A stretch of 64,000 bases of DNA from Oleiagrimonas citrea (GCF_012395255.1 NZ_JAAZQD010000003.1:124001-188000); one strand, 5' to 3'. Positions 1 through 9,387 are shown, counted from the first letter of the stretch. Program-made: numbers and translations. The notes: generated by a model from the letters alone, not told the origin.

Positions 1-682
1 TGGCGTCGCGATCGGTGATGCGGCTGGCATAGGGCGGGATGGTCAGACCGTCCCAGACCGTGGATACGCTCGAAACCAGGATCGCGCCGACCAGGATTAC
101 CGCGAACGGGCCGTGTTCGCCGCGGAAGTGGCAGATCAGGCGCTCGTTGCGCGCGAACAGGCGCGGAATCGCCTCGACCGCGAACGGTGCGACGCTGAAG
201 ATGCGCCCCGGCACGTGGCGGGTCGAGACCAGCTCGCCGTCCATCGGCATGTGCACGCGGTGGTAATCCCGTGGGGACAGGTACACGGTGGCGAAGTGAC
301 CGTGGCGGTAGGGGCCGGCTGCGGCTTCGTCGGCGAGCAGTTCGGCGGCGGTGTAGGACTGCCCCTTGGCCTGGAAGATGCGGCCCTCCTCGATACGCCC
401 GGCCTGGCTGATGCGGCCGTCGGCCGGCGAGACGATGCTGCGCGGGTCGGCGTCCAGCGGCCGTGCATCCGGTTTCAGCTCGCGCGTGAAGAACTCGTTG
501 AAGTGCGCATAGGCGCGAGGATCGGGCTGTGCGGCCTGACGCATGTCGACGCCGTATCGCCGCACGATCTGGCCGATCAGGAAGTTCTTCCAGGGCGCCC
601 ATGTCCAGCGCGTCGCCCAGTAGACGATGCGCGACAGGAAGCGGTGCGGGAGCAGGTATTGGAGCAGGACCTTGGATTTCAT
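1..682 (-). CDS. psd: phosphatidylserine decarboxylase proenzyme (3' end outside window)
   Basis: Makes phosphatidylethanolamine by decarboxylating phosphatidylserine at the inner membrane, using a self-generated pyruvoyl group. The first 227 codons are visible, read leftwards from an ATG at 682; the rest, including the LGST self-cleavage site that makes the two chains, lies beyond base 1. Family motifs seen: FNEFFTREL (residues 61-69), the SPADG segment holding the catalytic Asp (85-89), and YHRVHMP with its His (about 140-146). The N-terminus starts KSKVLLQYLLPHRFLSR, typical of proteobacterial Psd. It is divergent from prmB, with about 100 bases between. Identity is by motif and length; only the missing C-terminus is untested. 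Confidence 0.93.
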   Translation of the reverse strand, partial: MKSKVLLQYLLPHRFLSRIVYWATRWTWAPWKNFLIGQIVRRYGVDMRQAAQPDPRAYAHFNEFFTRELKPDARPLDADPRSIVSPADGRISQAGRIEEGRIFQAKGQSYTAAELLADEAAAGPYRHGHFATVYLSPRDYHRVHMPMDGELVSTRHVPGRIFSVAPFAVEAIPRLFARNERLICHFRGEHGPFAVILVGAILVSSVSTVWDGLTIPPYASRITDRDA

Positions 683-750
683 CCGCGAAGTATAGGGGCT
701 GGGCGGCGCGCGCGGTCGGTTCGGTGCCTGTTTCGCGCGCCCGGCTCCTC

Positions 751-756
751 TATACT
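751..756 (+). promoter_or_regulatory. -10-like hexamer before prmB
   Basis: TATACT lies 30 bases before the chosen GTG start of prmB. No convincing -35 was found at the usual spacing, so this is only a candidate promoter. It argues against starting prmB at the TTG at 756, which would overlap it. Confidence 0.3.
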
Positions 757-785
757 TGTGCGTCGTTTTTCTAGGGCTGCGCCGC

Positions 786-1715
786 GTGACCGCCGAACTC
801 GCCACCATCGTCGACTTCATCCGCTACGGCGCCAGCCGTTTCTCCGCTGCCGAGCTCATGTACGGCCATGGCCAGGACAGCGCCATCGACGAGGCTACGC
901 AGCTGGTGCTCGCGGCGCTGCACCTGCCGCCGGATCTGCCGCCAGCCTATGGCGCCGCGACCCTGACCGCGCAGGAACGCACGGAAGTACTGGCGTTGAT
1001 TCAGCGCCGTCTGCACGAGCGCGTGCCGGTGGCCTATCTGGTCGGTGAGGCCTGGTTCGCGGGGCTGAAGTTCAAGTCCGACGCGCGCGCCCTGGTGCCG
1101 CGCTCGCCGATCGCCGAGCTGATCCAGAACGGCTTCTCGCCCTGGCTGGATGGACGCGAGATCGAGCGCGCACTGGACATGTGCACCGGGTCGGGCTGCA
1201 TCGGCATCGCCATGGCGGCGTACCAGCCGGACTGGCGCGTGGACCTGGTCGATGTCAGCGAGGATGCACTGGCGCTGACCCGCGAGAATATGGCTTTCCA
1301 GCATGTCGATGCGAATCGTGTCCGTGCCGTCCAGTCGGACCTTTTCGATGCGCTGGACGGCGAGCGTTACGACCTCATCGTTTCCAATCCGCCGTATGTC
1401 AGCCAGGCCGAGTACGACGCGCTGCCGGGCGAGTACGCGCACGAGCCGCAGTTGGGTCTGACCTCGGGCGAGGACGGACTGAACCTGTGCCTGCGCATGC
1501 TCGACGAAGGCGCCGAACACCTCACCGAGCAGGGGCTGATGATTGTCGAGGTAGGCAACAGCGAACATGCGCTGAGCGCATTGCTGCCCGAGGTGCCGTT
1601 CGTGTGGCTGGAGTTCCAGACCGGTCCCATGGGCGTGTTCGCGATCGAGCGCCGCGACCTCGTCGAGCATGCCGATGCGATCCACGCGGCCGCCGCAAAG
1701 CGCGCGAAGGCATAA
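786..1715 (+). CDS. prmB: 50S ribosomal protein L3 glutamine N5-methyltransferase
   Basis: SAM-dependent methyltransferase of the HemK/PrmC class that modifies a glutamine of ribosomal protein L3. From GTG 786 the protein is 309 aa, the usual PrmB length. The SAM-binding motif DMCTGSGCIGIA lies near residues 131-142 and the catalytic NPPY at 201-204. The N-terminal part (IRYGASRF, then YGHGQDSAIDEA) is the PrmB-specific domain that separates it from the release-factor enzyme PrmC. The frame is open up to TTG 756, but GTG 786 has AGGG about 10 bases upstream and avoids the TATACT box. It runs into aroC after 63 bases, an arrangement also common in other gammaproteobacteria. Confidence 0.93.
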   Translation: MTAELATIVDFIRYGASRFSAAELMYGHGQDSAIDEATQLVLAALHLPPDLPPAYGAATLTAQERTEVLALIQRRLHERVPVAYLVGEAWFAGLKFKSDARALVPRSPIAELIQNGFSPWLDGREIERALDMCTGSGCIGIAMAAYQPDWRVDLVDVSEDALALTRENMAFQHVDANRVRAVQSDLFDALDGERYDLIVSNPPYVSQAEYDALPGEYAHEPQLGLTSGEDGLNLCLRMLDEGAEHLTEQGLMIVEVGNSEHALSALLPEVPFVWLEFQTGPMGVFAIERRDLVEHADAIHAAAAKRAKA

Positions 1716-1778
1716 GCGGGGCTTGCAAGCGCGCGCGGAACGACCGACGCTAGCGTATTCGCGCCACTCGAATCAGCC

Positions 1779-2867
1779 ATGTCCAGCAACGCATTCGGCA
1801 AACTGCTCACGGTGACGACCTTCGGCGAAAGCCACGGGCCGGCCATCGGCTGCGTGGTGGACGGTTGTCCGCCGGGTCTTGTGCTCGACGCCGGCGATTT
1901 CGCGTCCGATCTGGCGCGGCGCGCCACGGGCAAGTCGCGCTACACCTCGCAGCGCCGCGAGGCGGACGAAGTCGAGATCCTGTCCGGCGTGTACGAGGGC
2001 GCGACCACCGGCACGCCCATCGCGCTGCTGATCCGCAACACGGACGCGCGTTCCAAGGACTATTCGGAGATCGCGCGCACCTTCCGTCCCGGCCATGCCG
2101 ACTACACGTACTGGCACAAATACGGCGTGCGCGATCCGCGCGGCGGCGGACGCAGCTCGGCGCGCGAGACCACCATGCGCGTGGCGGCGGCGGTGATCGC
2201 CAAGAAATGGCTGGCCGAGCATCACGGCGTGCGGGTGCGCGGGCATCTTTCCGCGCTCGGCGAGCTGACCCCGCGCGCGTTCGACTGGGACGCGGTCGAG
2301 GCCAATCCGTTCTTCTGGCCCGACGCCGGCATGGTGTCGGAGCTGGAGGCTTACATCACCGCGTTGCGCAAGTCCGGCGATTCGGTCGGTGCGCGCGTGG
2401 ACGTGGTCGCCGAGGGCGTGCCGCCGGGCTGGGGTGAGCCGGTCTACGGCAAGCTCGACGCCGAGCTTGCGTCGGCGCTGATGAGCATCAACGCGGTCAA
2501 GGGGGTGGAGATCGGCGACGGTTTCGCGGCCGTGTCGCAGAAGGGCAGCGAGCATCGCGACGAAATCACCGCCGACGGATTCCTGTCCAACCACGCTGGC
2601 GGCATTCTCGGCGGCATTTCCAGCGGCCAGCCGGTTCGCGCCTCGATCGTCCTGAAACCGACGTCCAGCATCCTGATTCCCGGCCGCAGCGTGGATCTCG
2701 ACGGCCAACCCACCGAGGTGGTGACCAAGGGCCGTCATGACCCTTGCGTCGGCATCCGTGCCACGCCCATCGCCGAGGCGATGATGGCACTGGTGCTGAT
2801 GGATCACGCCCTGCGCCATCGCGCGCAATGCGGCGACGTCGGCGACATCCGGCCTCGTATCGCCTGA
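1779..2867 (+). CDS. aroC: chorismate synthase
   Basis: Last step of the shikimate pathway: converts 5-enolpyruvylshikimate-3-phosphate to chorismate with reduced FMN, in the cytoplasm. The 362 aa length is normal. Signatures seen: the N-terminal GESHG motif with its His (residues 16-20), the [13 protein letters not shown] segment around 122-135 that binds phosphate and FMN, the GGISSGQP stretch, and the C-terminal [10 protein letters not shown] motif. Chorismate feeds the tryptophan genes downstream, though trpE/G/D/C are not in this window. It follows prmB on the same strand and precedes asd by 69 bases. Confidence 0.97.
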   Translation: MSSNAFGKLLTVTTFGESHGPAIGCVVDGCPPGLVLDAGDFASDLARRATGKSRYTSQRREADEVEILSGVYEGATTGTPIALLIRNTDARSKDYSEIARTFRPGHADYTYWHKYGVRDPRGGGRSSARETTMRVAAAVIAKKWLAEHHGVRVRGHLSALGELTPRAFDWDAVEANPFFWPDAGMVSELEAYITALRKSGDSVGARVDVVAEGVPPGWGEPVYGKLDAELASALMSINAVKGVEIGDGFAAVSQKGSEHRDEITADGFLSNHAGGILGGISSGQPVRASIVLKPTSSILIPGRSVDLDGQPTEVVTKGRHDPCVGIRATPIAEAMMALVLMDHALRHRAQCGDVGDIRPRIA

Positions 2868-2936
2868 ATGTCGCCCCACGCCCGCCCGCACCCGTTTGTA
2901 CGCTTCCCCTGAAAATCTCCGAGATGTCCTGAACCC

Positions 2937-3965
2937 ATGAGTCGCAAGAGCAGCTACAACATTGCCGTCGTGGGCGCCACCGGCGCCGTGGGCGAAACCC
3001 TGCTGGCCCTGCTGGCCGAACGCGAAGTGCCCGTGGACACGCTGGTGCCGCTGGCCAGCGAGCGCTCGGCAGGCGGCACAGTCGAGTTCGGCAGCAAGGA
3101 AATCATGGTTCGCAATCTGGCCGACTATGATTTTGCGGATATCGATATCGCCTTCTTCTCCGCCGGCGGTGCGGTCAGTCGCGAGCACGCACCGCGTGCG
3201 GCGGCGGCTGGCGCGGTGGTCATCGACAACACCTCGGAATTCCGCAATGACGAGGACGTGCCGCTGGTGGTCAGCGAGGTCAATCCGCACGCCATCGCCG
3301 AATACGAGCGCCGCCGCATCATCGCCAATCCCAACTGCTCGACCATGCAGATGATGGTCGCGCTGGCGCCGATCCATCGCGCTGTCGGCATCGAGCGCAT
3401 CAATGTGGCGACCTATCAGTCGGTGTCCGGGGCGGGGCGTTCGGGCATGGAAGAGCTGGGGCGTCAGACCGCTGCGCTGCTGAACTTCCAGAAACCCGAG
3501 ATCGACAAGTTCAGCAAGCAGATCGCGTTCAATGTGATCCCGCACATTGACGTGTTCATGGACAACGGCTACACCCGGGAAGAGATGAAGATGGTCTGGG
3601 AGACGCGCCGGATTCTGGAAGACGCGTCGATCCAGGTGAACCCGACCGCCGTGCGGGTGCCGGTGTTCTACGGCCATGCGGAAGCCGTGCACATCGAGAC
3701 CCGCGACAGGATCACCGCCGAGCAGGCGCGTGAACTGCTGGCGCAGGCGCCGGGCGTCGTGCTGATGGATCAGCGCAAGGACGGGGGATATCCCACGCCG
3801 GTCGGCGACGCCGCCGGCAAGGATCCGGTGCTGGTCGGCCGCATTCGCGAGGACATTTCCCACCCCAACGGACTGGACTTATGGGTGGTGGCCGACAACA
3901 TCCGCAAGGGCGCGGCGCTGAATGCCGTGCAAGTGGCACAGATTCTGATCGAGGAGTACCTGTAA
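2937..3965 (+). CDS. asd: aspartate-semialdehyde dehydrogenase
   Basis: NADPH-dependent reduction of L-aspartyl-4-phosphate to aspartate semialdehyde, the branch point for lysine, diaminopimelate, methionine and threonine. The 342 aa protein has the Rossmann motif GATGAVG (residues 13-19) and the catalytic Cys134 in NPNCST. HAEAVHIET near residue 250 carries a substrate-binding region. The length fits the shorter Asd class shared by many bacteria rather than the 367-aa E. coli type. The stop codon TAA directly abuts the ATG of the next small gene, so the two are almost surely co-transcribed. Confidence 0.97.
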   Translation: MSRKSSYNIAVVGATGAVGETLLALLAEREVPVDTLVPLASERSAGGTVEFGSKEIMVRNLADYDFADIDIAFFSAGGAVSREHAPRAAAAGAVVIDNTSEFRNDEDVPLVVSEVNPHAIAEYERRRIIANPNCSTMQMMVALAPIHRAVGIERINVATYQSVSGAGRSGMEELGRQTAALLNFQKPEIDKFSKQIAFNVIPHIDVFMDNGYTREEMKMVWETRRILEDASIQVNPTAVRVPVFYGHAEAVHIETRDRITAEQARELLAQAPGVVLMDQRKDGGYPTPVGDAAGKDPVLVGRIREDISHPNGLDLWVVADNIRKGAALNAVQVAQILIEEYL

Positions 3966-4253
3966 ATGATGTCAGGCAAACGTTGGGGATGGATGCTGCC
4001 CGGACTGCTTCTGGCGGGCGCGTGCATGGCACAGGCCGGGAGCGGTTCGACGCAGACGCAGCTGAAGCAGATGCAGAAGAAGGTGGCCCAGCAGCAGGCG
4101 CAGGCCAAGGATCTGCAGCAGCAAGTCGAAGATCTCAAGCAGCGTAATGCATCCGAGCAGGCCGACCTGGCCAAGCGCGACCAGGAGATCGCGCGTCTGA
4201 AGGCGCTCCTGTCCAAGCAGAAGGGCGCAGCGCCCGCGACTTCGTCCAAGTAG
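3966..4253 (+). CDS. small exported coiled-coil protein between asd and fimV
   Basis: A 95-aa protein of unknown function. Residues 1-24 form a signal peptide (positive start, hydrophobic LPGLLLAGA) with likely cleavage at AQA-GS; the LAGAC segment is a poor lipobox because Leu is not at -3, so a lipoprotein is less likely. Residues about 28-85 are a predicted coiled coil rich in Gln, Lys and Glu (QMQKKVAQQQAQ and onward). The ATG touches the asd stop, and GAGGAG at 3950-3955 can act as ribosome binding site from inside asd. It lies just before fimV, so a cell-envelope role is possible, but that is inference from position only. Confidence 0.75.
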   Translation: MMSGKRWGWMLPGLLLAGACMAQAGSGSTQTQLKQMQKKVAQQQAQAKDLQQQVEDLKQRNASEQADLAKRDQEIARLKALLSKQKGAAPATSSK

Positions 4254-4278
4254 GCGAAGAACTTCTCGTTTCATCGCT

Positions 4279-4304
4279 CCGGACACGGAATCTGGTGTGT
4301 CCGG
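4279..4304 (+). terminator. hairpin between coiled-coil gene and fimV
   Basis: Perfect 8-bp inverted repeat CCGGACAC / GTGTCCGG with a 10-base loop. It lacks a T-tract, so it may be a weak or Rho-aided terminator, or an mRNA-end stabiliser. Confidence 0.4.
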
Positions 4305-4404
4305 GTTGGTGGAAATCGTATTTGTGAACTAAAGTTACGATATTGTTGTAAAGTCGCGTCGAGATTGCTGACGTGTCTTTGACGTCGTGAGTGGGGAGCA
4401 CTCG

Positions 4405-6870
4405 ATGAACCGGTCCTTGAAGCTGTCGATCCTGGTGGCTTTGACGTTGAGCAGTACCCAGGCGCTTGCGCTTGGTCTGGGTCAGATCCGTGTCAAATCC
4501 GCATTGAACAAGCCGCTGGTGGCGGAAATTCCGCTGCGCACCGATTACCCGGGCGAGGCGGACAAGATGCAGGTCTCGCTGGCCTCGAACGACCAGTTCG
4601 CGCGCGCAGGCCTGGACCGCATGAGCCTGACGGTCCAGCTCAAGTTCAAGGTCACCACCAATGCGGCGGGGCAGAAGGTCATTCTGGTGACCTCCGACCA
4701 GCCGGTGCGTGAATCGTTCCTCGATTTTCTGGTCAAGGTCACCTGGCCGCGTGGTCAGCTGCTGCGTGAATACACGGTGCTGCTGGATCCGCCGGAAGCC
4801 GTGGCCACGACGCGCCTGCAGGGGGCGGTTGCACCGTCTGCGCCGGCGCCCGCTCCGCGCAAGCCGGTGCCGAAACCGGCGCCGCCTGCGGCACCTGCAC
4901 CGAAACTGGCGGCCCCTCGCGCTGCCAGCGCGCCGCCGGCACACAAGCCAGCACCAGCACCAGCACCTGCACCTGCACCTGCACCTGCGCCTGCGCCGTC
5001 CGCGCCGCAGGGCGGGCAGTACGGTCCGGTGCATGCCGGACAGACGCTGTGGGGCATCGCAACCAAGATGCGTGACGCCAATGTGAGCGTCAATCAGATG
5101 ATGCTGGCTCTGCAGTCGGCCAATCCGGACGCGTTCTACAAGAACAACATCAACGCGCTGAAGCGCGGTGCGGTGCTGCGCATTCCGACGCGTGCCCAGC
5201 AGCAGGCCATGACCGCTGCGGCGGCCGTGGCCGAGGTGCGTCGACAGAATCGGGACTGGAGCGCGGCCGCTCCCGGGCATCCGACCATGATCGGATCCGC
5301 GGGTGGAGCGAATACGACGGCATCGAGACGATCGAATGCCGCGCGCGGCTCGGCCGCTGCGGGTGCGGGCGGCGATCAGCTGAAACTCGTGCCGCCCAGC
5401 CAGGGCGGCGAGAGCACCGGCGCGCGTGCCGGTTCGGCCAAGGGCAGTGATCAGGTCACGGTCGCGCAGCTGCATCAGGACATCGCGCGAACCAAGGAGG
5501 CGCTGTCCAGCGCCAAGCAGCAGACGGCCGATTTGCAGACGCGCCTGAAGAGTCTGAAGGACATCCAGGACAAGAACGACCGCCTGATGAGCCTGAAGAA
5601 CGCCGAGATCGCCGAACTGCAGAACAAGCTTGCCGCCGCTGGCCAGCCGGTGCCGGGCGCGTCGAGCGCCATGCCGGCCATGAGCGGAAGTGTGGCCGGC
5701 GCCGCCAAGGCATCCACGGCCATGACGCCAGTTGCGGCCGCTTCGGTTGCTGCTTCGTCGAGCGCGATGAAGACGTCTGCGGCCAGCAAGCCGGTGCCCG
5801 CCAAGAAGGCGGCCGCCAAGCCGGCGCCGGCTCGTGCCGTGGCACAGCCCTGGTATGCCTCGCTGCTGGGGTCGCTGTGGGCGAAGGTCGCCGCCGCGAT
5901 CGTGGTCGTGCTGGCTCTGCTGATGCTGCTGCTGCGCAGCCGGCGCGGAAAGAAGGTCGAGTCGGTTGCGGGTTCGTCGTCGCTGGCGGACCAGTTCGGC
6001 GATTCGCCGCTGGGCGATGCGCCGGCCGACGATTTCGACGAAGAGCAGGATGCACTGCTGCGCGAGTTGGCGGAGAGTCCCGACGACATCGGTCTGCATC
6101 TGGAGCTGGTGAGCCTGTACTACGCGCGTCGTGACGTCGAGCATTTCGAAGCGGCGGCCGAGGCGATGTACACGCACGTCAGCGATCCGCAGCAGCCGGA
6201 GTGGCAGGACGTGGTGACGATGGGCGAAGAGCTTTCGCCGGACTACCCGCTGTTCGCTGGCGGCGCCGAAGCCTATGCGCCGGTGGTGCCGGACGATGCG
6301 CCTTCCCAGCAGGATGAAGCGCCGCAGGATGCTGCGGCGGCCGAGGAGCCGATTTCCGAATACTCCTACGATTTCGACCTCACGCCGGAAGCGGCCGAAG
6401 CGCCCAAGCCGGAACCGGAGGCTCCCAGCGAGGATGAATACGACGCGCTGCCGCCTTTGCCCGGCGAGGAGACGCCTGCGCCTGTAGCCGACCTGGGCGA
6501 CGAGATCGAAGGCTTCGAATTGCCGGAGATCGAGCCGGAACCGGAGGCCGACGTGTCGCCGGTGACCGAGCCGGACATGACGCTGGATCTCGAGTCCGTG
6601 CCCGGACTGGAGCCGGAGCCGGAATCCGCGCCGGAACGCGAGTCCGAGCCGATGATGGAGTCGTTCGATCTGGATATCGACGAGGAAGAGAGCGACGCAC
6701 CGGCCCCGGGGCTGGGCGGCGATGCCGTCGACACCAAGATCGATCTGGCTCGCGCCTACATGGACATGGGTGACCCGGACGGCGCTCGCGCCATGCTCGA
6801 AGAAGTGCTTGCCGAGGGCAGCGGGCCGCAGCGCGATGTCGCGCAGAAGCTGCTCGACGAGCTCGACTGA
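4405..6870 (+). CDS. fimV: pilus assembly / polar scaffold protein FimV
   Basis: Large inner-membrane protein that in Pseudomonas and Xanthomonas organises the pole, type IV pili and twitching. Seen in order: a signal-like hydrophobic start, the conserved FimV N-terminal domain (LGLGQIRVKSALNKPL), a Pro/Ala linker with hexanucleotide repeats, a LysM-type peptidoglycan-binding part (HAGQTLWGIA, near residue 210), a coiled coil near 355-415, a transmembrane helix near 490-512, a long acidic cytoplasmic region, and the C-terminal FimV/TPR-like domain starting DTKIDLARAYMDMGD. ATG 4405 is preferred over GTG 4387 because GGGGAG lies 7 bases ahead of it. Length 821 aa is typical. It sits beside asd and truA as in pseudomonads. 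Confidence 0.95.
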   Translation: MNRSLKLSILVALTLSSTQALALGLGQIRVKSALNKPLVAEIPLRTDYPGEADKMQVSLASNDQFARAGLDRMSLTVQLKFKVTTNAAGQKVILVTSDQPVRESFLDFLVKVTWPRGQLLREYTVLLDPPEAVATTRLQGAVAPSAPAPAPRKPVPKPAPPAAPAPKLAAPRAASAPPAHKPAPAPAPAPAPAPAPAPSAPQGGQYGPVHAGQTLWGIATKMRDANVSVNQMMLALQSANPDAFYKNNINALKRGAVLRIPTRAQQQAMTAAAAVAEVRRQNRDWSAAAPGHPTMIGSAGGANTTASRRSNAARGSAAAGAGGDQLKLVPPSQGGESTGARAGSAKGSDQVTVAQLHQDIARTKEALSSAKQQTADLQTRLKSLKDIQDKNDRLMSLKNAEIAELQNKLAAAGQPVPGASSAMPAMSGSVAGAAKASTAMTPVAAASVAASSSAMKTSAASKPVPAKKAAAKPAPARAVAQPWYASLLGSLWAKVAAAIVVVLALLMLLLRSRRGKKVESVAGSSSLADQFGDSPLGDAPADDFDEEQDALLRELAESPDDIGLHLELVSLYYARRDVEHFEAAAEAMYTHVSDPQQPEWQDVVTMGEELSPDYPLFAGGAEAYAPVVPDDAPSQQDEAPQDAAAAEEPISEYSYDFDLTPEAAEAPKPEPEAPSEDEYDALPPLPGEETPAPVADLGDEIEGFELPEIEPEPEADVSPVTEPDMTLDLESVPGLEPEPESAPERESEPMMESFDLDIDEEESDAPAPGLGGDAVDTKIDLARAYMDMGDPDGARAMLEEVLAEGSGPQRDVAQKLLDELD
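4951..4997 (+). repeat. hexanucleotide repeat inside fimV
   Basis: About eight units of GCACCN/GCGCCN in tandem code for alternating Pro-Ala in the linker between the N-terminal domain and the LysM part. Gain or loss of units keeps the frame and would only change linker length. Confidence 0.85.
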
Positions 6871-6965
6871 TTCCATCGCGCTCTGTGGATTTCGACGCCG
6901 GCCCGCCGACACGGAGCCGGCGTCGTTGTATTCTGGCGCGCTGATTCCGCACATCACGGTTACAC

Positions 6966-7733
6966 ATGCGTATTGCCCTGGGTATCGAATACGACGGCAC
7001 CGACTTCATGGGCTGGCAACGGCTGAGCCACGGTCCGACCGTGCAGTCCGCTGTCGAGAAGGCAGTGTCGACCGTGGCCGACACCCCGCTCGACGTCACC
7101 TGCGCCGGCCGAACCGATGCAGGCGTGCATGCGCGCTGTCAGGTTGTGCACATGGATACCGAGGTCCAGCGCAGCATGCGCGGATGGGCGTTGGGTGGTT
7201 GCGCCAACCTGCCGCGCAGCGTGGCGGTGTTGTGGGCGCAGCCTGTGGCTGACGATTTTCATGCGCGCCATAGCGCTCGCGCCAGGCGCTACCGCTACAG
7301 CATTCTGAATCGCCCGGTGCGCGCAGCGCTGGAAGCGCGCTACGTGACCTGGGAGCGTCACCCGCTGGATGCCGAGGCCATGCATGCCGCAGCACAGGCC
7401 CTGGTCGGCGAACACGATTTCAGCGCGTTTCGCGCCATCGCCTGTCAGGCCCGGCATGCGCGCCGTGAGGTGCGCGAGGTGCGAGTCTGGCGCGATGGCG
7501 AACATGTGCATGTCGAGATCGAGGCCAACGCCTTTCTCTACCATATGGTGCGCAACATCGTCGGCTCGCTGCTGCCGATCGGTCGCCACGAACGTCCGGA
7601 AGCGTGGATGGCCGAGCTGCTTGCCGGCCGCGATCGCGATGTCGCGGGACCGACGGCACCCGCTTCCGGATTGACCTTCATCGGCCCGCGCTATCCTGCG
7701 GACTGGATGCTGCCCGAGGAAGTGACCCTGTGA
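6966..7733 (+). CDS. truA: tRNA pseudouridine(38-40) synthase
   Basis: Converts U38-U40 of the anticodon stem-loop of many tRNAs to pseudouridine. The 255 aa protein begins [17 protein letters not shown], the standard TruA start, and carries the catalytic Asp51 in [25 protein letters not shown] is the conserved C-terminal segment. Its TGA overlaps the GTG start of trpF as GTGA at 7730-7733, indicating translational coupling, the usual arrangement next to trpF in this group. Confidence 0.97.
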   Translation: MRIALGIEYDGTDFMGWQRLSHGPTVQSAVEKAVSTVADTPLDVTCAGRTDAGVHARCQVVHMDTEVQRSMRGWALGGCANLPRSVAVLWAQPVADDFHARHSARARRYRYSILNRPVRAALEARYVTWERHPLDAEAMHAAAQALVGEHDFSAFRAIACQARHARREVREVRVWRDGEHVHVEIEANAFLYHMVRNIVGSLLPIGRHERPEAWMAELLAGRDRDVAGPTAPASGLTFIGPRYPADWMLPEEVTL

Positions 7734-8371
7734 CACGTACACGCGTAAAGTTCTGCGGCATGACCCGGGTCGCGGATGCGGTAGCGGCTGCCGAACTGGG
7801 CGTGGACGCCATCGGCATGGTCTTCACGCCGCGCAGTCGACGCTGCGTGGCCATCGCGCAGGCCAAGGTGATGCGCGAGGCTGTGCCGCCCTTCGTGGAT
7901 GTCGTGGCGCTGTTCATGGATGACGATCCCGTCTACGTCCAGAGCGTGATCGAGGCGGTGCGGCCGGATCTTCTGCAATTTCATGGCAGCGAAACGGTCG
8001 CCGATTGCACGCGATACGGGCGGCGTTATCTGAAAGCGGTGGCCATGGGCGAGGGGGCGGACGCCGCTTCGGCACTCTCGGCGCATCCACGCGCATCGGG
8101 CCTGTTGCTGGACGGCCACGCGCCGGGTGCGGTGGGGGGCAGCGGCCAACGATTCGATTGGTCGCGCATGCCGCGACGGCATGCTCAGCCGCTGATTCTG
8201 GCCGGCGGCCTCTCGTCGGAAAACGTCGGCGATGCCATCGCTGCGGCGAGGCCCTGGGGCGTGGATGTCGCCAGCGGCATCGAGTCGTCGCCGGGCGTCA
8301 AGGATGCGGCGAAGATGCATGCTTTCATGCAGGCCGTTCGCACTGCGGACCGGAAACGGGACGAGGCGTGA
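7730..8371 (+). CDS. trpF: phosphoribosylanthranilate isomerase
   Basis: Third step of tryptophan synthesis: Amadori rearrangement of N-(5-phosphoribosyl)anthranilate to CdRP. From GTG 7730 it is 213 aa, a normal TIM-barrel TrpF. Seen: the N-terminal VKFCGMTR motif with the catalytic Cys, LLLDGHAPG with the catalytic Asp, and the phosphate-binding [11 protein letters not shown] and GVDVASGIE segments. An upstream in-frame ATG exists but lies deep inside truA, so GTG in the GTGA overlap is chosen. Its own stop again overlaps the next gene by GTGA, chaining truA-trpF-cupin. Confidence 0.96.
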   Translation: MTRTRVKFCGMTRVADAVAAAELGVDAIGMVFTPRSRRCVAIAQAKVMREAVPPFVDVVALFMDDDPVYVQSVIEAVRPDLLQFHGSETVADCTRYGRRYLKAVAMGEGADAASALSAHPRASGLLLDGHAPGAVGGSGQRFDWSRMPRRHAQPLILAGGLSSENVGDAIAAARPWGVDVASGIESSPGVKDAAKMHAFMQAVRTADRKRDEA

Positions 8372-9387
8372 GGATCGAGGTGCCGGCGGCGATCGAGGAG
8401 CGCGACCTCGCGCACCGCCCGCTGACACCGGACGATCTGAAACATCGGACGCAACCGTTGGTGTTGCGCGGGCTGGTGTCCGACTGGCCCATGGTCGAAG
8501 CCGCGCGAGTCTCCGATACCGCGTTCGCCCGTCTGCTGGCGCAGGCGGATTCGGGCGAGGAGGTCGATGTCCTGCTGATGGCGCCCGAGGAAGAGGGCGT
8601 GATCGGTTACAACGCGGCGCTGGATGGCTTCAATTACGAACATCACCGTGTCCCGGTGACGCAGGGATTGAAGCGCCTGGCCGCCTACAGCCGTGAATCG
8701 GGCGAGGTGCCGGGACTTGCGGTGCAGAGCGCATTGATGCGGCGTTGCACGCCCTCGCTGCTGGAGACGCATCGTCTGCCGTTTCTGGCACCGGCCATCG
8801 AACCGCGCCTGTGGATCGGCAATCGCGTCACGACACCGGTGCATTTCGACGAGTACCACAATATCGCATGCGTGACCTGCGGCCAGCGCCGTTTCACGCT
8901 GTTTCCGCCCGAACAGGTGGGCAACCTCTACATCGGTCCGCTGGATTTCGCGCCGACCGGCGCGGCGATCAGCGTGGCGCGTCCGGATCGCCCGGACGAT
9001 CCTCGGTATCCACGCCTGCGCGACGCCCTGAAGCATGCGCAACAGGCGGAGCTTTCGCCGGGTGATGCTCTCTATATTCCGCCGATGTGGTGGCATCACG
9101 TGGCTTCGTTGCAGCGCATCAATGCGCTGGTCAATTTCTGGTGGCGGCCGGTGCAGACCGAAGGCGCGTCGCCGCAGACCGGCCTCGGCGCCTTGCTGCA
9201 CGCCATAGTGGCGTTCCGGTCGCTGCCGGATGCAGAGCGCGCGGCATGGCGCACGCTGCTGGATCATTACGTGTTCGACGATGCCGACCCGCTTTCGCAT
9301 GTGCCGGATGCCCGAAAGGGCGTACTGGGCGAGCCGACGGCGGAAGACATTGCGGCGCTGCGCGAGCGCATACGCGACTACCTCTGA
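8368..9387 (+). CDS. JmjC-like cupin (cupin-8 family) oxygenase
   Basis: A 339-aa member of the FIH-like cupin_8 group of Fe(II)/2-oxoglutarate-dependent hydroxylases. Metal ligands are visible as H159-x-D161 (PVHFDEYHN) and a distal His in PPMWWHHV (residues 243-244); Lys/Thr residues for 2-oxoglutarate were not assigned. The N-terminal piece RGLVSDWP is typical of the family, whose members hydroxylate protein or small-molecule substrates; the substrate here is unknown. GTG 8368 overlaps the trpF stop (GTGA), so it is translated from the truA-trpF message. Its place between trpF and the trpI/trpBA block is notable. It could also be a structural cupin with no activity, but all three metal residues are kept. 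Confidence 0.85.
   Translation: MRIEVPAAIEERDLAHRPLTPDDLKHRTQPLVLRGLVSDWPMVEAARVSDTAFARLLAQADSGEEVDVLLMAPEEEGVIGYNAALDGFNYEHHRVPVTQGLKRLAAYSRESGEVPGLAVQSALMRRCTPSLLETHRLPFLAPAIEPRLWIGNRVTTPVHFDEYHNIACVTCGQRRFTLFPPEQVGNLYIGPLDFAPTGAAISVARPDRPDDPRYPRLRDALKHAQQAELSPGDALYIPPMWWHHVASLQRINALVNFWWRPVQTEGASPQTGLGALLHAIVAFRSLPDAERAAWRTLLDHYVFDDADPLSHVPDARKGVLGEPTAEDIAALRERIRDYL

Noticed and set aside
1773-3863. 696-codon open frame on the minus strand
   Set aside because: It lies opposite aroC and asd and is rich in His, Arg and Gly, as expected for antisense frames in G+C-rich DNA. No domain or ribosome site is seen.
4951-4997. Possible CRISPR-like repeat
   Set aside because: Units are 6 bases without spacers, and it is coding.
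4135-6957. 940-codon open frame on the minus strand
   Set aside because: It mirrors fimV. Its low-complexity Arg/Leu content follows from the acidic and Pro/Ala codons on the other strand.
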